26,839 nt of DNA, from positions 1-26,839 of the IMG/VR virus record IMGVR_UViG_3300036407_000005; one strand, given 5' to 3'. The position numbers and the translations under genes are program-made. The notes beneath the pieces are model-generated. The model saw only the letters and a program-made list of their open reading frames with translations, was not told the origin of the DNA and did not search any database. The first letter of the stretch is position 1. The number at the start of each line of letters is the position of its first letter. This DNA is from a virus. Shown here in pieces: positions 1 through 6,182 of this stretch.

Positions 1-349
1 CGTTAGATAGGTCTGACGGGTTCGCCTGCCCTGACCCGTAAGACTCATCTGACGGGTCACCCGTTTGGACGGCAGGGATCAGCGGAACCCGCAGCGTCGT
101 CCGCCCCGGCCGTGACACGCTCCGGAGCCAGCCCGCCGCTTCCACCTCGGCGACCCACTCAAACACCCGCTGCCGCGACCGCTTGGTCACCTTCTCCAAC
201 TCGGGCGCAGACGGCCGACAGTTGCTGCCGTCCGCGTTCATGTACGTGCAGAGCAGTAGCAGGAACGCCTTCAGGTGCCACGGCAGATCGGACTGGCGGA
301 CGGCGCGCTCCCACGCGAACCGTCCGACGCAGTCCTGTTGGGTGCTCAC
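1..349 (-). CDS. Winged-helix replication-type DNA-binding protein (partial, C-terminus off window)
   Basis: A GTG start at 349 follows an AAGGAG ribosome site and the frame stays open to the left edge, giving 116 visible residues and no stop. Residues about 18-90 look like the winged helix-turn-helix found at the N-terminus of phage replication-initiation proteins: a hydrophobic helix (AFLLLLCTYMNADG), then a recognition-helix segment (LEKVTKRSRQRVFEWV) and a wing (GWLRSVSRPGRTTLRV). After residue 95 the sequence turns polar (GDPSDESYGSGQANPSD), like an interdomain linker. It lies 35 bases downstream of the two-HTH gene in the early operon. By family, such proteins bind the origin and recruit helicase. 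That role is inference, because the C-terminal half is not visible. A transcriptional regulator remains possible. Confidence 0.72.
   Translation of the reverse strand, partial: MSTQQDCVGRFAWERAVRQSDLPWHLKAFLLLLCTYMNADGSNCRPSAPELEKVTKRSRQRVFEWVAEVEAAGWLRSVSRPGRTTLRVPLIPAVQTGDPSDESYGSGQANPSDLSN
12..64. repeat. Phased ACGGGT repeats, iteron-like, inside the replication-type gene
   Basis: The hexamer ACGGGT occurs at 16-21 and 52-57 and its complement ACCCGT at 34-39 and 59-64. The first three copies start exactly 18 bases apart in alternating orientation. Ten bases (TCTGACGGGT) are identical at 12-21 and 48-57, and 52-64 forms the palindrome ACGGGT-c-ACCCGT. They fall in the linker-coding part of the gene, as origin iterons do inside lambda gene O. 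An origin role is inference; the array may continue beyond the window. Confidence 0.4.
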
Positions 350-384
350 GGGTCTCCTTGTGGTGCTGGGTGGAGGACCGGCGG

Positions 385-924
385 TCAAGCCGCGGCCGTG
401 GTGATGTGGCGGCGAACGCCTTGGCGGTGAACGGTCCGATCGGACACGTGTGCACGGCGGGCGATGTCGCAGGTGCGCATGTTCAGCGCCAGCATTCGGC
501 GCACCGCCTCGCGGGCGTCGCACTGCCGAAGCTTCTCCCCGGCCGGCAGTTGTCCGCTGACCGCGAGCTCGACCATCTCCTCGTCGATGTCCTTCGACCA
601 GGCCGAGCCACGGGCACGAGCCTGCGAGTCGTCGATGTCGATGTCGTGCCACGCAAGCGTCGACGGCCAGCCAAGGTTCTTGGCGTGGGCGCGCATCGCC
701 TCCGCTATCGGTCCCTCGCGGTAGGTGCCGCTCAGCCGCTCGTACCGCAGCGCGACGTAGCGGGCGAGCGGCTGCTCCACCTTGGAGTGGACGTCGTCGA
801 GCAGTTCGCAAACCAGGCGCCGTGGAAGGTTGAACGCCTCAGCGATCTGGCCGTTCGTCCAGCCGATCGCGACGAGCGCGCGAAGGCGCCGCACCGTGCC
901 GAGGGAGCGCACAAGTTCCGTCAT
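385..924 (-). CDS. Helix-turn-helix protein with two HTH segments
   Basis: The protein has 179 residues, with an ATG at 924 whose ATGA overlaps the stop of the upstream gene. Residues 11-45 form one HTH-like segment (GWTNGQIAEAFNLPRRLVCELL), and residues 135-168 a second one (AREAVRRMLALNMRTCDIARRAHVSDRTVHR). Between them is a motif, AKNLGWPSTLAWHDIDIDD at 81-99, that I recognise from small HTH proteins frequent in the early regions of actinobacteriophages. The family's role is not established; it probably binds DNA as an early transcription or replication regulator. It sits in an unbroken chain of overlapping early genes directly before the replication-type gene. No enzymatic motif is visible. 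Confidence 0.75.
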   Translation of the reverse strand: MTELVRSLGTVRRLRALVAIGWTNGQIAEAFNLPRRLVCELLDDVHSKVEQPLARYVALRYERLSGTYREGPIAEAMRAHAKNLGWPSTLAWHDIDIDDSQARARGSAWSKDIDEEMVELAVSGQLPAGEKLRQCDAREAVRRMLALNMRTCDIARRAHVSDRTVHRQGVRRHITTAAA

Positions 925-1490
925 GCCGCACCTCCGTCGAGTGCCGCTCGGCCAGCGCGGGTCAACTGCCAGACGCCCTCGCGCACCGGGCCGCCGCTCC
1001 ACGTCGGCCGCACACGCACGAGTCCGGCCTCCATGAGGGCGGGCCACCAGTGGTCGTCGCGGCGAGAGAGCCCACGCGGATACCATCGCGTGCCCTCGAC
1101 TCCAGTCGCGACGACGAAGATCCGGCACTCATAGGCCGCCACCGCCCCGGCGCGGACGAGCTCAAGCAGCCGCCGCTGCGTGGGGTTCGGCCTGCCTCGC
1201 CATCGGTAGCGAGCGATGCGGCGTTCCTCGCGCTGCTTCGCCTCCGCACGGTGCTCGGCGCGATGCCGTTCCCACGCGCGGTTCACCCACTGCTCATCGC
1301 CGGTCGTCTTCCACGAGCAGCGGTCCCATGTGCACCGCGCACGCCACCGCTTCGGCCGTGCGGCCTCATGCTCAGCACGATGTGCTGCGACCGCCTCCTG
1401 CACGATGTCCTCGGTGCCGTCGAACACCCAGTCGCATTCGGGCGCACGACAGGTAGCGCGGTACTGCTGCCCCACAGCCGAGGCCGTCAT
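921..1490 (-). CDS. Double zinc-finger, winged-helix DNA-binding protein
   Basis: The protein has 189 residues; its ATG at 1490 overlaps the HNH gene stop (ATGA). Two potential metal sites with identical spacing are visible: C14-x4-C19-x17-H37-x3-H41 and C53-x4-C58-x17-H76-x3-H80. Each is a C2H2-like finger with a long helix carrying the HRAEH sequence. A basic stretch (about 82-100) follows. Then comes a winged-helix-like domain (about 102-185), whose helices RRLLELVRAGAVAAYE and WWPALMEAGLVRV precede a wing ending in GVWQLTRAGRAAL. The combination suggests sequence-specific DNA or RNA binding. The partner is unknown, and I do not recognise a named family for the full architecture. Confidence 0.72.
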   Translation of the reverse strand: MTASAVGQQYRATCRAPECDWVFDGTEDIVQEAVAAHRAEHEAARPKRWRARCTWDRCSWKTTGDEQWVNRAWERHRAEHRAEAKQREERRIARYRWRGRPNPTQRRLLELVRAGAVAAYECRIFVVATGVEGTRWYPRGLSRRDDHWWPALMEAGLVRVRPTWSGGPVREGVWQLTRAGRAALDGGAA

Positions 1491-1999
1491 GCCGCAGCCT
1501 CCAACATCGCCTGCAGCGGGTGCTGCTCGTGTGGCTCCCACGCAGTAGTGCCGGGCATCTGGTAGTCGAGCTTGCCGAAGCGGCGGACCGGCCACTCGTC
1601 GGCGCGAATGCCGTCTGGCACCAGCCAGCCGTCGATGCGGGCCTGCTTGCGGCTGGACTCCACCTCGTAGTGGCAGCCGCCGCGCGAAGTAGCGGAGCCA
1701 CACAGCAGCACCAGGTTCACCAGCGCGTGCGGGTCAGCCGTTGAGCCGCCCATGCCCCGCGGGTCCCGGTGATGCCGGGAGAACCAGCCGGTGATCAGGT
1801 GCCCGCAGCGCTGACACTGCGGCTGCCCGTACCGCTGGTCCCGCGCGTCGACGGCGTCCTTCACCGCATCCGGGATCACAGTGGACGCGCTGACCTTTCG
1901 GGCGGCAGCCCGGCCCGTCTGGCGCAGAAACGATGTGCGCTTGAGCGGCTCACCGCGCGGCATCGGCTTCATCCGCGGCGGCATGGCAGTGCGCTTCAT
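1487..1999 (-). CDS. HNH endonuclease
   Basis: The protein has 170 residues and an ATG at 1999 that overlaps the preceding stop (ATGA). The N-terminal 40 residues are very basic (KRTAMPPRMKPMPRGEPLKR), as expected for DNA contact. The HNH core spans about 60-112. It has a zinc pair C62-x2-C65, the catalytic/metal His pair H76-H77 (SRHHRDPRGMGG), N95 (LVNLVLLC), C100, and the closing C109-H110. All expected nuclease residues are present. It lies in the early operon between the ATPase-like and zinc-finger genes, so a role in replication, recombination or host DNA attack is likelier than the packaging role of HNH proteins encoded next to terminase. It is free-standing, with no intron or intein around it. 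Confidence 0.88.
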   Translation of the reverse strand: MKRTAMPPRMKPMPRGEPLKRTSFLRQTGRAAARKVSASTVIPDAVKDAVDARDQRYGQPQCQRCGHLITGWFSRHHRDPRGMGGSTADPHALVNLVLLCGSATSRGGCHYEVESSRKQARIDGWLVPDGIRADEWPVRRFGKLDYQMPGTTAWEPHEQHPLQAMLEAAA

Positions 2000-3204
2000 G
2001 CCACACCGACCTGTTCGCGTCCGGTCACGGTGGTGCCGGTCCTGCGCACGTGCACGGCGGCGCACTCAGCAAGCGCCTTGAGCGTGTAGCTCTCGCCAGC
2101 GGCTACGCCGAGCACCTCGCGATCCTGGTCGGACAGCAGGCCGGCGATGTCGGTGTCGAGGGCGCTCGAGGCGTCTGCGGTCATGCGGTCCCACAGGCTC
2201 TGCACCTGGTCGCGCTGGTGCAGGTGCAGCCACTCCTCGGTCAGGTCCGCGACGCGCTGGGCCTCGGAGGGCAGCGGCTCGGACGGGGCCGTCGGCTCGA
2301 CGGGCACGGCCGCTTTGGCGCTGGCTACGCGCCGCCCGGAGTCCGACGGGGGACGCACGGACTTCACCGCCTGCAGCACGCGCACCGGCTGCTCGCCAGG
2401 CAGCACCTGGTCGGCGTCGAAGGCGCGCGGCTCCGGTGCCTGCGCGGTCGCGCCGACGTCGGACCAGTCCCAGATCAACCGGGACAGGGTGAACTGTGAG
2501 CGCAGGGCGGCCCGCTCGGAACGGGTGAGGCGACGGTGCTGCGCGGTGTCGAGCACGAGGATCTCGGGTTCCTCGTCACGGGTCAGGCGGACCCACGCCG
2601 TCACGTCGAACCCAAGCTGGTCATTCGCCCGCAGCTGCCAGCGTCCGTCGAGCGCCCGGGTCTCCCGCGCGGTCATGACGACGGGACCCGGCCACGTGAG
2701 GATCTTGGCCATCAGCTGCTGGTGCCGCCGGTTCATGAGCTTCCACAGATCCGGGTGGATCTCGACGAGCACCTCGGAGGAGAACGCCGCGGCCGGGTCG
2801 AGGCCGCGGGCAGTGAGCGCGGCGGCGTGCTGGCGTCGGGCGCGCCGGTCGGCGGTGTCGTTGAACATCGCGTGCACGCCGCTCATCGACGTGACGATCA
2901 ACGCTGTCGGATAGCCCGCCACGGCCAGCGCCCGAGCCTCATCCCACGCCGCGCACACCTGCTCGTACATGTTGAGCCAGGTGCCGTCGTGCACGATGAC
3001 GTCGAAGTCGGCGCCGTCGGCCTTGGCGTAGAGGTCGGCGTTCGCGTCCGGTCCGACCTCCAGCCAGTACGCGCCGGCCAGCCGCGGGTCACAGGTGATC
3101 TCGGCTGCCGTCCACTCCGCTCCGGCGCCGGGTTCCGCGGAGAGCAGCACTCTGTGGTGCCATGAGACGTTCTTGTCGGGACGGCGTGTCTTCAGCTCGG
3201 CCAT
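1996..3204 (-). CDS. Sak4/RecA-like ATPase relative with degenerate Walker motifs
   Basis: The protein has 402 residues from the ATG at 3204; a GTG at 3207 is an alternative that would overlap the upstream stop. Residues 18-210 follow the layout of the RecA-like AAA proteins common in actinophage early regions (RVLLSAEPGAG, AYWLEVG, VIVHDGTW, EIHPDLWKLMNRRHQQLM, WPGPVVMTARE, GFDVTAWVRLTRDE). The P-loop reads EPGAGAEWT at 24-32, where relatives have GxGKS, so the Lys and Ser/Thr are missing (A29, E30). The Walker B strand reads ALIVTSMSG, with T105 where relatives have Asp. Residues about 250-402 are a linker and helical tail not typical of the short family members. The fold suggests a recombination or ssDNA-annealing partner, but ATP hydrolysis looks unlikely. 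Family assignment is from remembered patterns; the motif loss is seen directly. Confidence 0.72.
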   Translation of the reverse strand: MAELKTRRPDKNVSWHHRVLLSAEPGAGAEWTAAEITCDPRLAGAYWLEVGPDANADLYAKADGADFDVIVHDGTWLNMYEQVCAAWDEARALAVAGYPTALIVTSMSGVHAMFNDTADRRARRQHAAALTARGLDPAAAFSSEVLVEIHPDLWKLMNRRHQQLMAKILTWPGPVVMTARETRALDGRWQLRANDQLGFDVTAWVRLTRDEEPEILVLDTAQHRRLTRSERAALRSQFTLSRLIWDWSDVGATAQAPEPRAFDADQVLPGEQPVRVLQAVKSVRPPSDSGRRVASAKAAVPVEPTAPSEPLPSEAQRVADLTEEWLHLHQRDQVQSLWDRMTADASSALDTDIAGLLSDQDREVLGVAAGESYTLKALAECAAVHVRRTGTTVTGREQVGVA

Positions 3205-3830
3205 CACTCACCACCGGCCGCGATGACGTTGCCGTCGAGGTCGATGAAGCGGTCGAGGATGAGCGAGTCGATCGCGTCGAGGGCACCGGGGGTGAACTTC
3301 ACCAGCACGGTCGACTCCGGCTTGGTCACGACGATGCCGGGCGGTGCGTGCTCACCGATCTCGTTGCCCCAGCCCATCGGCTCCCCGGCCTGCTGGGACT
3401 TGAGCTCCAGCTCGTGCAGCACCCAGTCCTGGACTTCCTCGACGTCCTCGATCATGTAGCTGGCGTGCTTACGCAGCACCTGCAGCACGTCGTCGTCGGT
3501 GAAGCCCTCGCGCAGCTTGGTGCGCGGCCGCAGCTTGGCCGGGTAGTTCTCGCGCACCCACTCCTCGGCGGCCGTCCGGTCGACCACCTGCGCCTGGTAG
3601 TTCGTTTCGGATGCCGTGGCGTGCCACAGCTTCCGCTTCGGGTTGCGCGGGTCGTAGACCGGAACCTTGCCGCCGGCTCGCAGCGCCTTCACGACCTGGG
3701 CGCGCAACTCCGTCTCTTCCTGCTGCATGCGCATGCGGTTCAGCTGGACCACACCGAGTCGCAGCGCGAGCTTGTCCAGCTCGCTCAGTTCGTTGCCAGG
3801 TGCGACGGCGGCGGATTGCTCGACGGACAT
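3204..3830 (-). CDS. Early-region protein of unknown function, N-terminal coiled coil
   Basis: The protein has 208 residues. The ATG at 3830 is preceded by AGGAGTGACCC, a good ribosome site, which makes this the first gene after a 126-base gap in the early operon. Residues about 15-52 (ELSELDKLALRLGVVQLNRMRMQQEE onward) are predicted helical and coiled-coil-like. A basic patch, YDPRNPKRKLWH (59-70), follows. The acidic region around EDVEEVQDWVLHELELK (128-144) is helical, and the last 60 residues are mixed beta (GIVVTKPESTVLVKF). I see no catalytic motif. Its stop overlaps the start of the Sak4-like gene, so the two may work in the same DNA-processing complex; that is only a context argument. 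Confidence 0.7.
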   Translation of the reverse strand: MSVEQSAAVAPGNELSELDKLALRLGVVQLNRMRMQQEETELRAQVVKALRAGGKVPVYDPRNPKRKLWHATASETNYQAQVVDRTAAEEWVRENYPAKLRPRTKLREGFTDDDVLQVLRKHASYMIEDVEEVQDWVLHELELKSQQAGEPMGWGNEIGEHAPPGIVVTKPESTVLVKFTPGALDAIDSLILDRFIDLDGNVIAAGGE

Positions 3831-3956
3831 GGGTCACTCCTGTTTTCGGGTACGCGAAATACGCCCCTCGTCGCAGCGCGACAGGGTGTGTGGTGCAAGG
3901 GGGTGGGCTACGAACGAGCCCGAGAGGACGCGGAGCGGGCGGCGGCGGTGGCCGGG
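3831..3956. other. Short non-coding gap in the early operon with a small palindrome
   Basis: This is the only sizeable gap in the early operon. It contains GTCGC-agc-GCGAC (3870-3882) and the direct repeat GCGTA/GCGTA (minus strand), close upstream of the 3830 start. I see no convincing -35/-10 pair. It could hold an internal promoter or an operator, but nothing in it is decisive. Confidence 0.3.
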
Positions 3957-4406
3957 CTACGCGGATTCGGGGTGCTGCATGGGTTCGTCGCGGCCGTCGA
4001 GGTAGTCGACGATCGACTGCCCGCGGATCTCGACGCGGACGGTGCGTCCGTTGACGGCGGTGATCCGGTTCGCGGACACGAGGCGGCGGGCGGTCCAGTA
4101 GGACAGGCCGAGCAGGGTGGCGAGTTCCTGCAGTGTGTACTTCACGGCAACGTCAATGACCTGGCGGTAGTCAACGAGCGTGGAGGCGTTCCACAGGCCG
4201 GCGTCGACGGCAGCCGGTCCGGTGACGAGGTAACGACGCCCGGTGTGCCGGGCGGCCAGGGTTCCTCTGTGGATGCGGCGCCACAGTGCACCGGCCGACT
4301 CCCCTGTCAGCTTCGTCAGCTCGTCGATCGAGTAGACGACCGGCACGATCCGGACGAGTCTCTCTTCGGCGACGACCGCGAGGCGGGTGTGCTCCGTGGT
4401 CGTCAT
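3957..4406 (-). CDS. Tandem winged-helix (excisionase-like) regulatory protein
   Basis: The protein has 149 residues; its ATG at 4406 overlaps the stop of the XRE gene (ATGA). It carries two MerR/excisionase-type HTH units. Residues about 24-68 read VYSIDELTKLTG, then LWRRIHRGTL and RRYLVTGPAAVD. Residues about 89-137 read KYTLQELATLLGLSYWTARRLV, then ANRITAVNG and RGQSIVDYL. The second unit follows the usual excisionase layout more closely. Excisionases and excisionase-like regulators normally carry one such unit, so the duplication is unusual. Position as second gene of the early operon fits either a recombination directionality factor for the integrase or an early regulator. Which of the two cannot be decided from sequence. 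Confidence 0.75.
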   Translation of the reverse strand: MTTTEHTRLAVVAEERLVRIVPVVYSIDELTKLTGESAGALWRRIHRGTLAARHTGRRYLVTGPAAVDAGLWNASTLVDYRQVIDVAVKYTLQELATLLGLSYWTARRLVSANRITAVNGRTVRVEIRGQSIVDYLDGRDEPMQHPESA

Positions 4407-4771
4407 GCCGGCACCTGTACGAGCTGCTGCAGCTGCTCGCGCTTGGCCTTGATCTCCTCGAACGCGCTGGCGACGGTCTCCAGCCGAGTGGACAGCACGC
4501 TGACCAAGCCGTCGATCTCGGTGAGCATCTCCAACGGGTCCGGCGGCGACGTGGTGAACGGCACATCGGCCCGCAGCTCGTCGAACGGGACGCCGAGAAC
4601 ACGAGCGAGGGCGGCGATGGTGTCTTCGGACGGGCGGCGGTAGCCGCGGGCGTAGGCGCTGACGGACTGCCTGCTGATTCCGAGACGTGCAGCAAGATCG
4701 GTGTAGCTGATGCCGGTCCGGCGCACCGCGCGCTTCAGGCTCGGCCACGGCTGTGGGGGTGCGTTCGTCAT
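4403..4771 (-). CDS. XRE-family regulator, first gene of the early operon (Cro-like position)
   Basis: The protein has 122 residues from the ATG at 4771. Residues about 11-66 are a canonical lambda-repressor-type HTH (LKRAVRRTGISYTDLAARLG, then ISRQSVSAYARGYRRPSEDTIAALARVLGVPFDEL). Residues about 80-118 are a heptad-rich helix (EMLTEIDGLVSVLSTRLETV onward), likely for oligomerisation. It is transcribed away from the second XRE gene at 4883, so the pair forms a genetic switch. Because it heads the leftward early genes it occupies the Cro position. The predicted -10 box lies six bases before the ATG, which suggests a leaderless mRNA. The role as Cro rather than the main repressor is inferred from position and orientation. 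Confidence 0.82.
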   Translation of the reverse strand: MTNAPPQPWPSLKRAVRRTGISYTDLAARLGISRQSVSAYARGYRRPSEDTIAALARVLGVPFDELRADVPFTTSPPDPLEMLTEIDGLVSVLSTRLETVASAFEEIKAKREQLQQLVQVPA

Positions 4772-4777
4772 GCCGAC

Positions 4778-4806
4778 ACATTAACGACACGAGCCGCTAC
4801 AAACAA
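4778..4806 (-). promoter_or_regulatory. Predicted early promoter, leaderless
   Basis: On the minus strand, TTGTTT (4806-4801) and TAATGT (4783-4778) are separated by exactly 17 bases, a plausible sigma-70-type promoter. Only six bases (GTCGGC) separate the -10 box from the ATG at 4771, so transcription would begin at or next to the start codon. No ribosome-binding sequence is present there, consistent with a leaderless actinobacterial mRNA. The -10 box is bracketed by a direct repeat GTGTCG at 4791-4786 and 4780-4775. Confidence 0.55.
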
Positions 4807-4816
4807 GCATTTCTTC

Positions 4817-4826
4817 CATGATCATG
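4817..4826. promoter_or_regulatory. Candidate operator palindrome 1
   Basis: CATGATCATG is a perfect 10-base palindrome in the 111-base gap between the divergent XRE genes, about 10 bases upstream of the predicted -35 of the leftward promoter. It is a natural candidate site for either XRE protein. Function is inferred. Confidence 0.4.
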
Positions 4827-4845
4827 TGTCTGCGACCGTTTGGAC

Positions 4846-4855
4846 GTGGCGCCAC
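4846..4855. promoter_or_regulatory. Candidate operator palindrome 2
   Basis: GTGGCGCCAC is a second perfect 10-base palindrome in the same gap, centred 29 bases from the first and 27 bases before the ATG at 4883. Its sequence differs from palindrome 1, so the two could serve different XRE proteins or one could be coincidental in GC-rich DNA. Confidence 0.35.
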
Positions 4856-4882
4856 ACGCCCTTGTGCAGGATGATGCGCACC

Positions 4883-5410
4883 ATGACTGTCGGGGAGCGC
4901 GACCCTGGCACGTGGCAGGTTGGGCCCGTGCTCGAGAGCCAGCGGAAGAAGCTCGGCCTCTCACTTGATCAAGTTGCCGAGCGCGCCAGCATCGGCCGCG
5001 CAACGGTGCGGTACTACGAGACCGGCTACCGCGCCGACAACAAGGCCCCGATCAACCCCACCGTCAAAGTCCTCCGGCCGCTGGCCGAGGCCCTCGAACT
5101 CAACGTCGACGACGTGCTGGAGCTTGCCAGGATCCAGCCGGCGCGACGGATGACCGATCAGGAAGCCGCCGCCGAGGTGGCACGCCGGTCATCTCACCTC
5201 GCCGACCGCATCGCGCTGCTGGACCCGGCGTTCCGCAGCGCCATCGAAACGATCGTCGACGAGCACCTCAAGGCGCAGGGCTACGTGGACGGCGGGACGG
5301 CGACGATGAAGTCGGCCGCCCCGGCCGAGAGCCGAACTGCTCCGGCCTTCGGCCCGGGCGAGCCGCCGTTGGGAGAGCCTGCGAAGGACGGGGCACCGTC
5401 GCAGAGCTAG
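4883..5410 (+). CDS. XRE-family immunity repressor (predicted)
   Basis: The protein has 175 residues from the ATG at 4883; in-frame ATGs at 4871 and 4874 are alternatives, and no start has a well-placed ribosome site. Residues about 14-78 form an XRE HTH (VLESQRKKLGLSLDQVAERA, then IGRATVRYYETGYRADNK and a helix ending in LNVDDVLEL). Residues about 90-135 are helical (QEAAAEVARRSSHLADRIAL, then FRSAIETIVDEHLKAQGY) and may mediate dimerisation. The last 35 residues are Pro/Ala-rich and probably disordered. There is no LexA-type peptidase domain, so RecA-stimulated self-cleavage is not expected. It points toward the integrase and away from the early operon, the usual place of the lysogeny repressor. 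The repressor role is inferred from context. Confidence 0.78.
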   Translation: MTVGERDPGTWQVGPVLESQRKKLGLSLDQVAERASIGRATVRYYETGYRADNKAPINPTVKVLRPLAEALELNVDDVLELARIQPARRMTDQEAAAEVARRSSHLADRIALLDPAFRSAIETIVDEHLKAQGYVDGGTATMKSAAPAESRTAPAFGPGEPPLGEPAKDGAPSQS

Positions 5411-5674
5411 TCACGCCGATCTGCGTCGGCGGTCCCGGTCGTGGTTCGAGTCGCTGAGCGCGTCGCCGAGCATGCCTCGCTCCATGCTGCCGCTGACCGG
5501 GCCGTAGGGGTACACGCGCACGATCGTTGTCTCACCGCTGGGCAGCGCGAGCAGGGCGACGCCGACATAGTTTTCGAGCAGCGCACCGGGCGGCCAGTTG
5601 CTCGTGTCCCCCAGGAAAGCGCGCGCGTTCTCCTTCTTCGCGAATCCGTTGCGCCTGTCGTCGATGTCAGTCAC
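5411..5674 (-). CDS. Small protein of unknown function, convergent with the repressor
   Basis: The protein has 87 residues from a GTG at 5674 preceded by TTGGGGGC; a TTG at 5686 would add four residues. Its stop codon directly abuts the repressor stop (5410/5411), so the two genes converge with no space for a terminator. The sequence has a plausible globular centre (LLENYVGVALLALPSGETTI, then VRVYPYGPVSG) and a charged C-terminus rich in Asp and Arg (SNHDRDRRRR). I recognise no family. It would be transcribed antisense to the lysogeny operon from the region next to the possible attP. Coding status is probable but not certain. Confidence 0.5.
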   Translation of the reverse strand: MTDIDDRRNGFAKKENARAFLGDTSNWPPGALLENYVGVALLALPSGETTIVRVYPYGPVSGSMERGMLGDALSDSNHDRDRRRRSA

Positions 5675-5923
5675 ACGAGCCCCCAAGGTGATGGTGGTGG
5701 GACGCGCACGCAGGGGTGGAGGTGCGCCATCAGCTCACCTAAGCAGGGCGCGGCGGCAGTTGCATGTTCCACTATCGCCGCGGGCAGGACTTCACGCGGA
5801 TGGGCGAACACGGCCGATCACGGTGCGAAGTGTGCTGGAATCGTTAGCCGATCTGGCGTATCTAGTTGCGCCGTCAAGCGTTATAAGCGGGCCGCTCACG
5901 CTGTGTGAGTGCACGCGCGCGGC

Positions 5924-5952
5924 AAGATCGACCCCACTGTAAACCCACCGAA
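5924..5952 (+). repeat. Direct repeat copy A (possible integrase arm site)
   Basis: Copy A begins AAGATC and ends TAAACCCACCGAA (5940-5952) with ten bases between. Copy B at 6155-6182 has the same two blocks with nine bases between. The 13-base block is identical in both. Spacing between copies is about 230 bases. Confidence 0.6.
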
Positions 5953-5963
5953 AACGCACGCAA

Positions 5964-6003
5964 CCCCGGACACCTCCGCTTTGCGTACAGCGGCGTTCCG
6001 GGG
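5964..6003. repeat. 40-base hairpin between the direct repeats
   Basis: The outer stem is CCCCGGA (5964-5970) with TCCGGGG (5997-6003). The inner stem is CCGCT (5976-5980) with AGCGG (5989-5993), around the loop TTGCGTAC. All 12 base pairs are perfect, with an uneven internal bulge. No T-run follows on either strand, so a simple intrinsic terminator is not favoured. A recombination core or an RNA structure is possible. Confidence 0.5.
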
Positions 6004-6048
6004 CCAAGTTCCTGAGCTGGCCGCGACTACGCGCCAACCGGCGTTGAT

Positions 6049-6063
6049 GCACGCAAAGCGTGC
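6049..6063. repeat. Palindrome GCACGC-aaa-GCGTGC
   Basis: A perfect inverted repeat of six bases with a three-base spacer, midway between the hairpin and the integrase gene. It is a candidate protein-binding site (integrase, excisionase or repressor). Confidence 0.4.
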
Positions 6064-6080
6064 CAGCGACCTGGTGAGTT

Positions 6081-6115
6081 GTGCGTCATAGCGCCATCCT
6101 GTGCGTATAGTGGCA
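6081..6115 (+). promoter_or_regulatory. Tandem GTGCGT units and possible integrase promoter -10
   Basis: GTGCGTCATAGCGCCA (6081) and GTGCGTATAGTGGCA (6101) are imperfect copies exactly 20 bases apart; a third relative, TTGCGTACAGCGGC, lies at 5981 within the hairpin. The second copy contains TATAGT (6106-6111), a good -10 hexamer about 90 bases before the integrase ATG, but no good -35 lies 16-18 bases upstream. A protein binding the repeated units could therefore activate or block this promoter. Confidence 0.4.
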
Positions 6116-6154
6116 GATCACAGCTTTGCCGGTCCGCTCCACACCGGCAAAACG

Positions 6155-6182
6155 AAGATCAACCCACCATAAACCCACCGAA
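6155..6182 (+). repeat. Direct repeat copy B (possible integrase arm site)
   Basis: AAGATC followed nine bases later by TAAACCCACCGAA (6170-6182), matching copy A at 5924. Within copy B, AACCCACC also occurs twice about one helical turn apart (6161 and 6172). The repeat ends 20 bases before the integrase start, so bound protein could also repress integrase. Confidence 0.6.

Noticed and set aside
3162-4643. Plus-strand open frame (493 codons) across three early genes
   Set aside because: Runs through non-coding DNA and opposite genes with clear HTH domains; no domain of its own.
5437-5460. GTGGTTCGAGTC, resembling a tRNA T-arm and so a possible att core
   Set aside because: The flanking bases cannot form the five-base T stem, and it lies within a probable small gene.
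5792-6052. Minus-strand frame of 86 codons and plus-strand frames at 5598-5942 and 5909-6091
   Set aside because: No ribosome sites, no protein-like pattern, and the DNA is full of repeats better explained as control or attachment sites.
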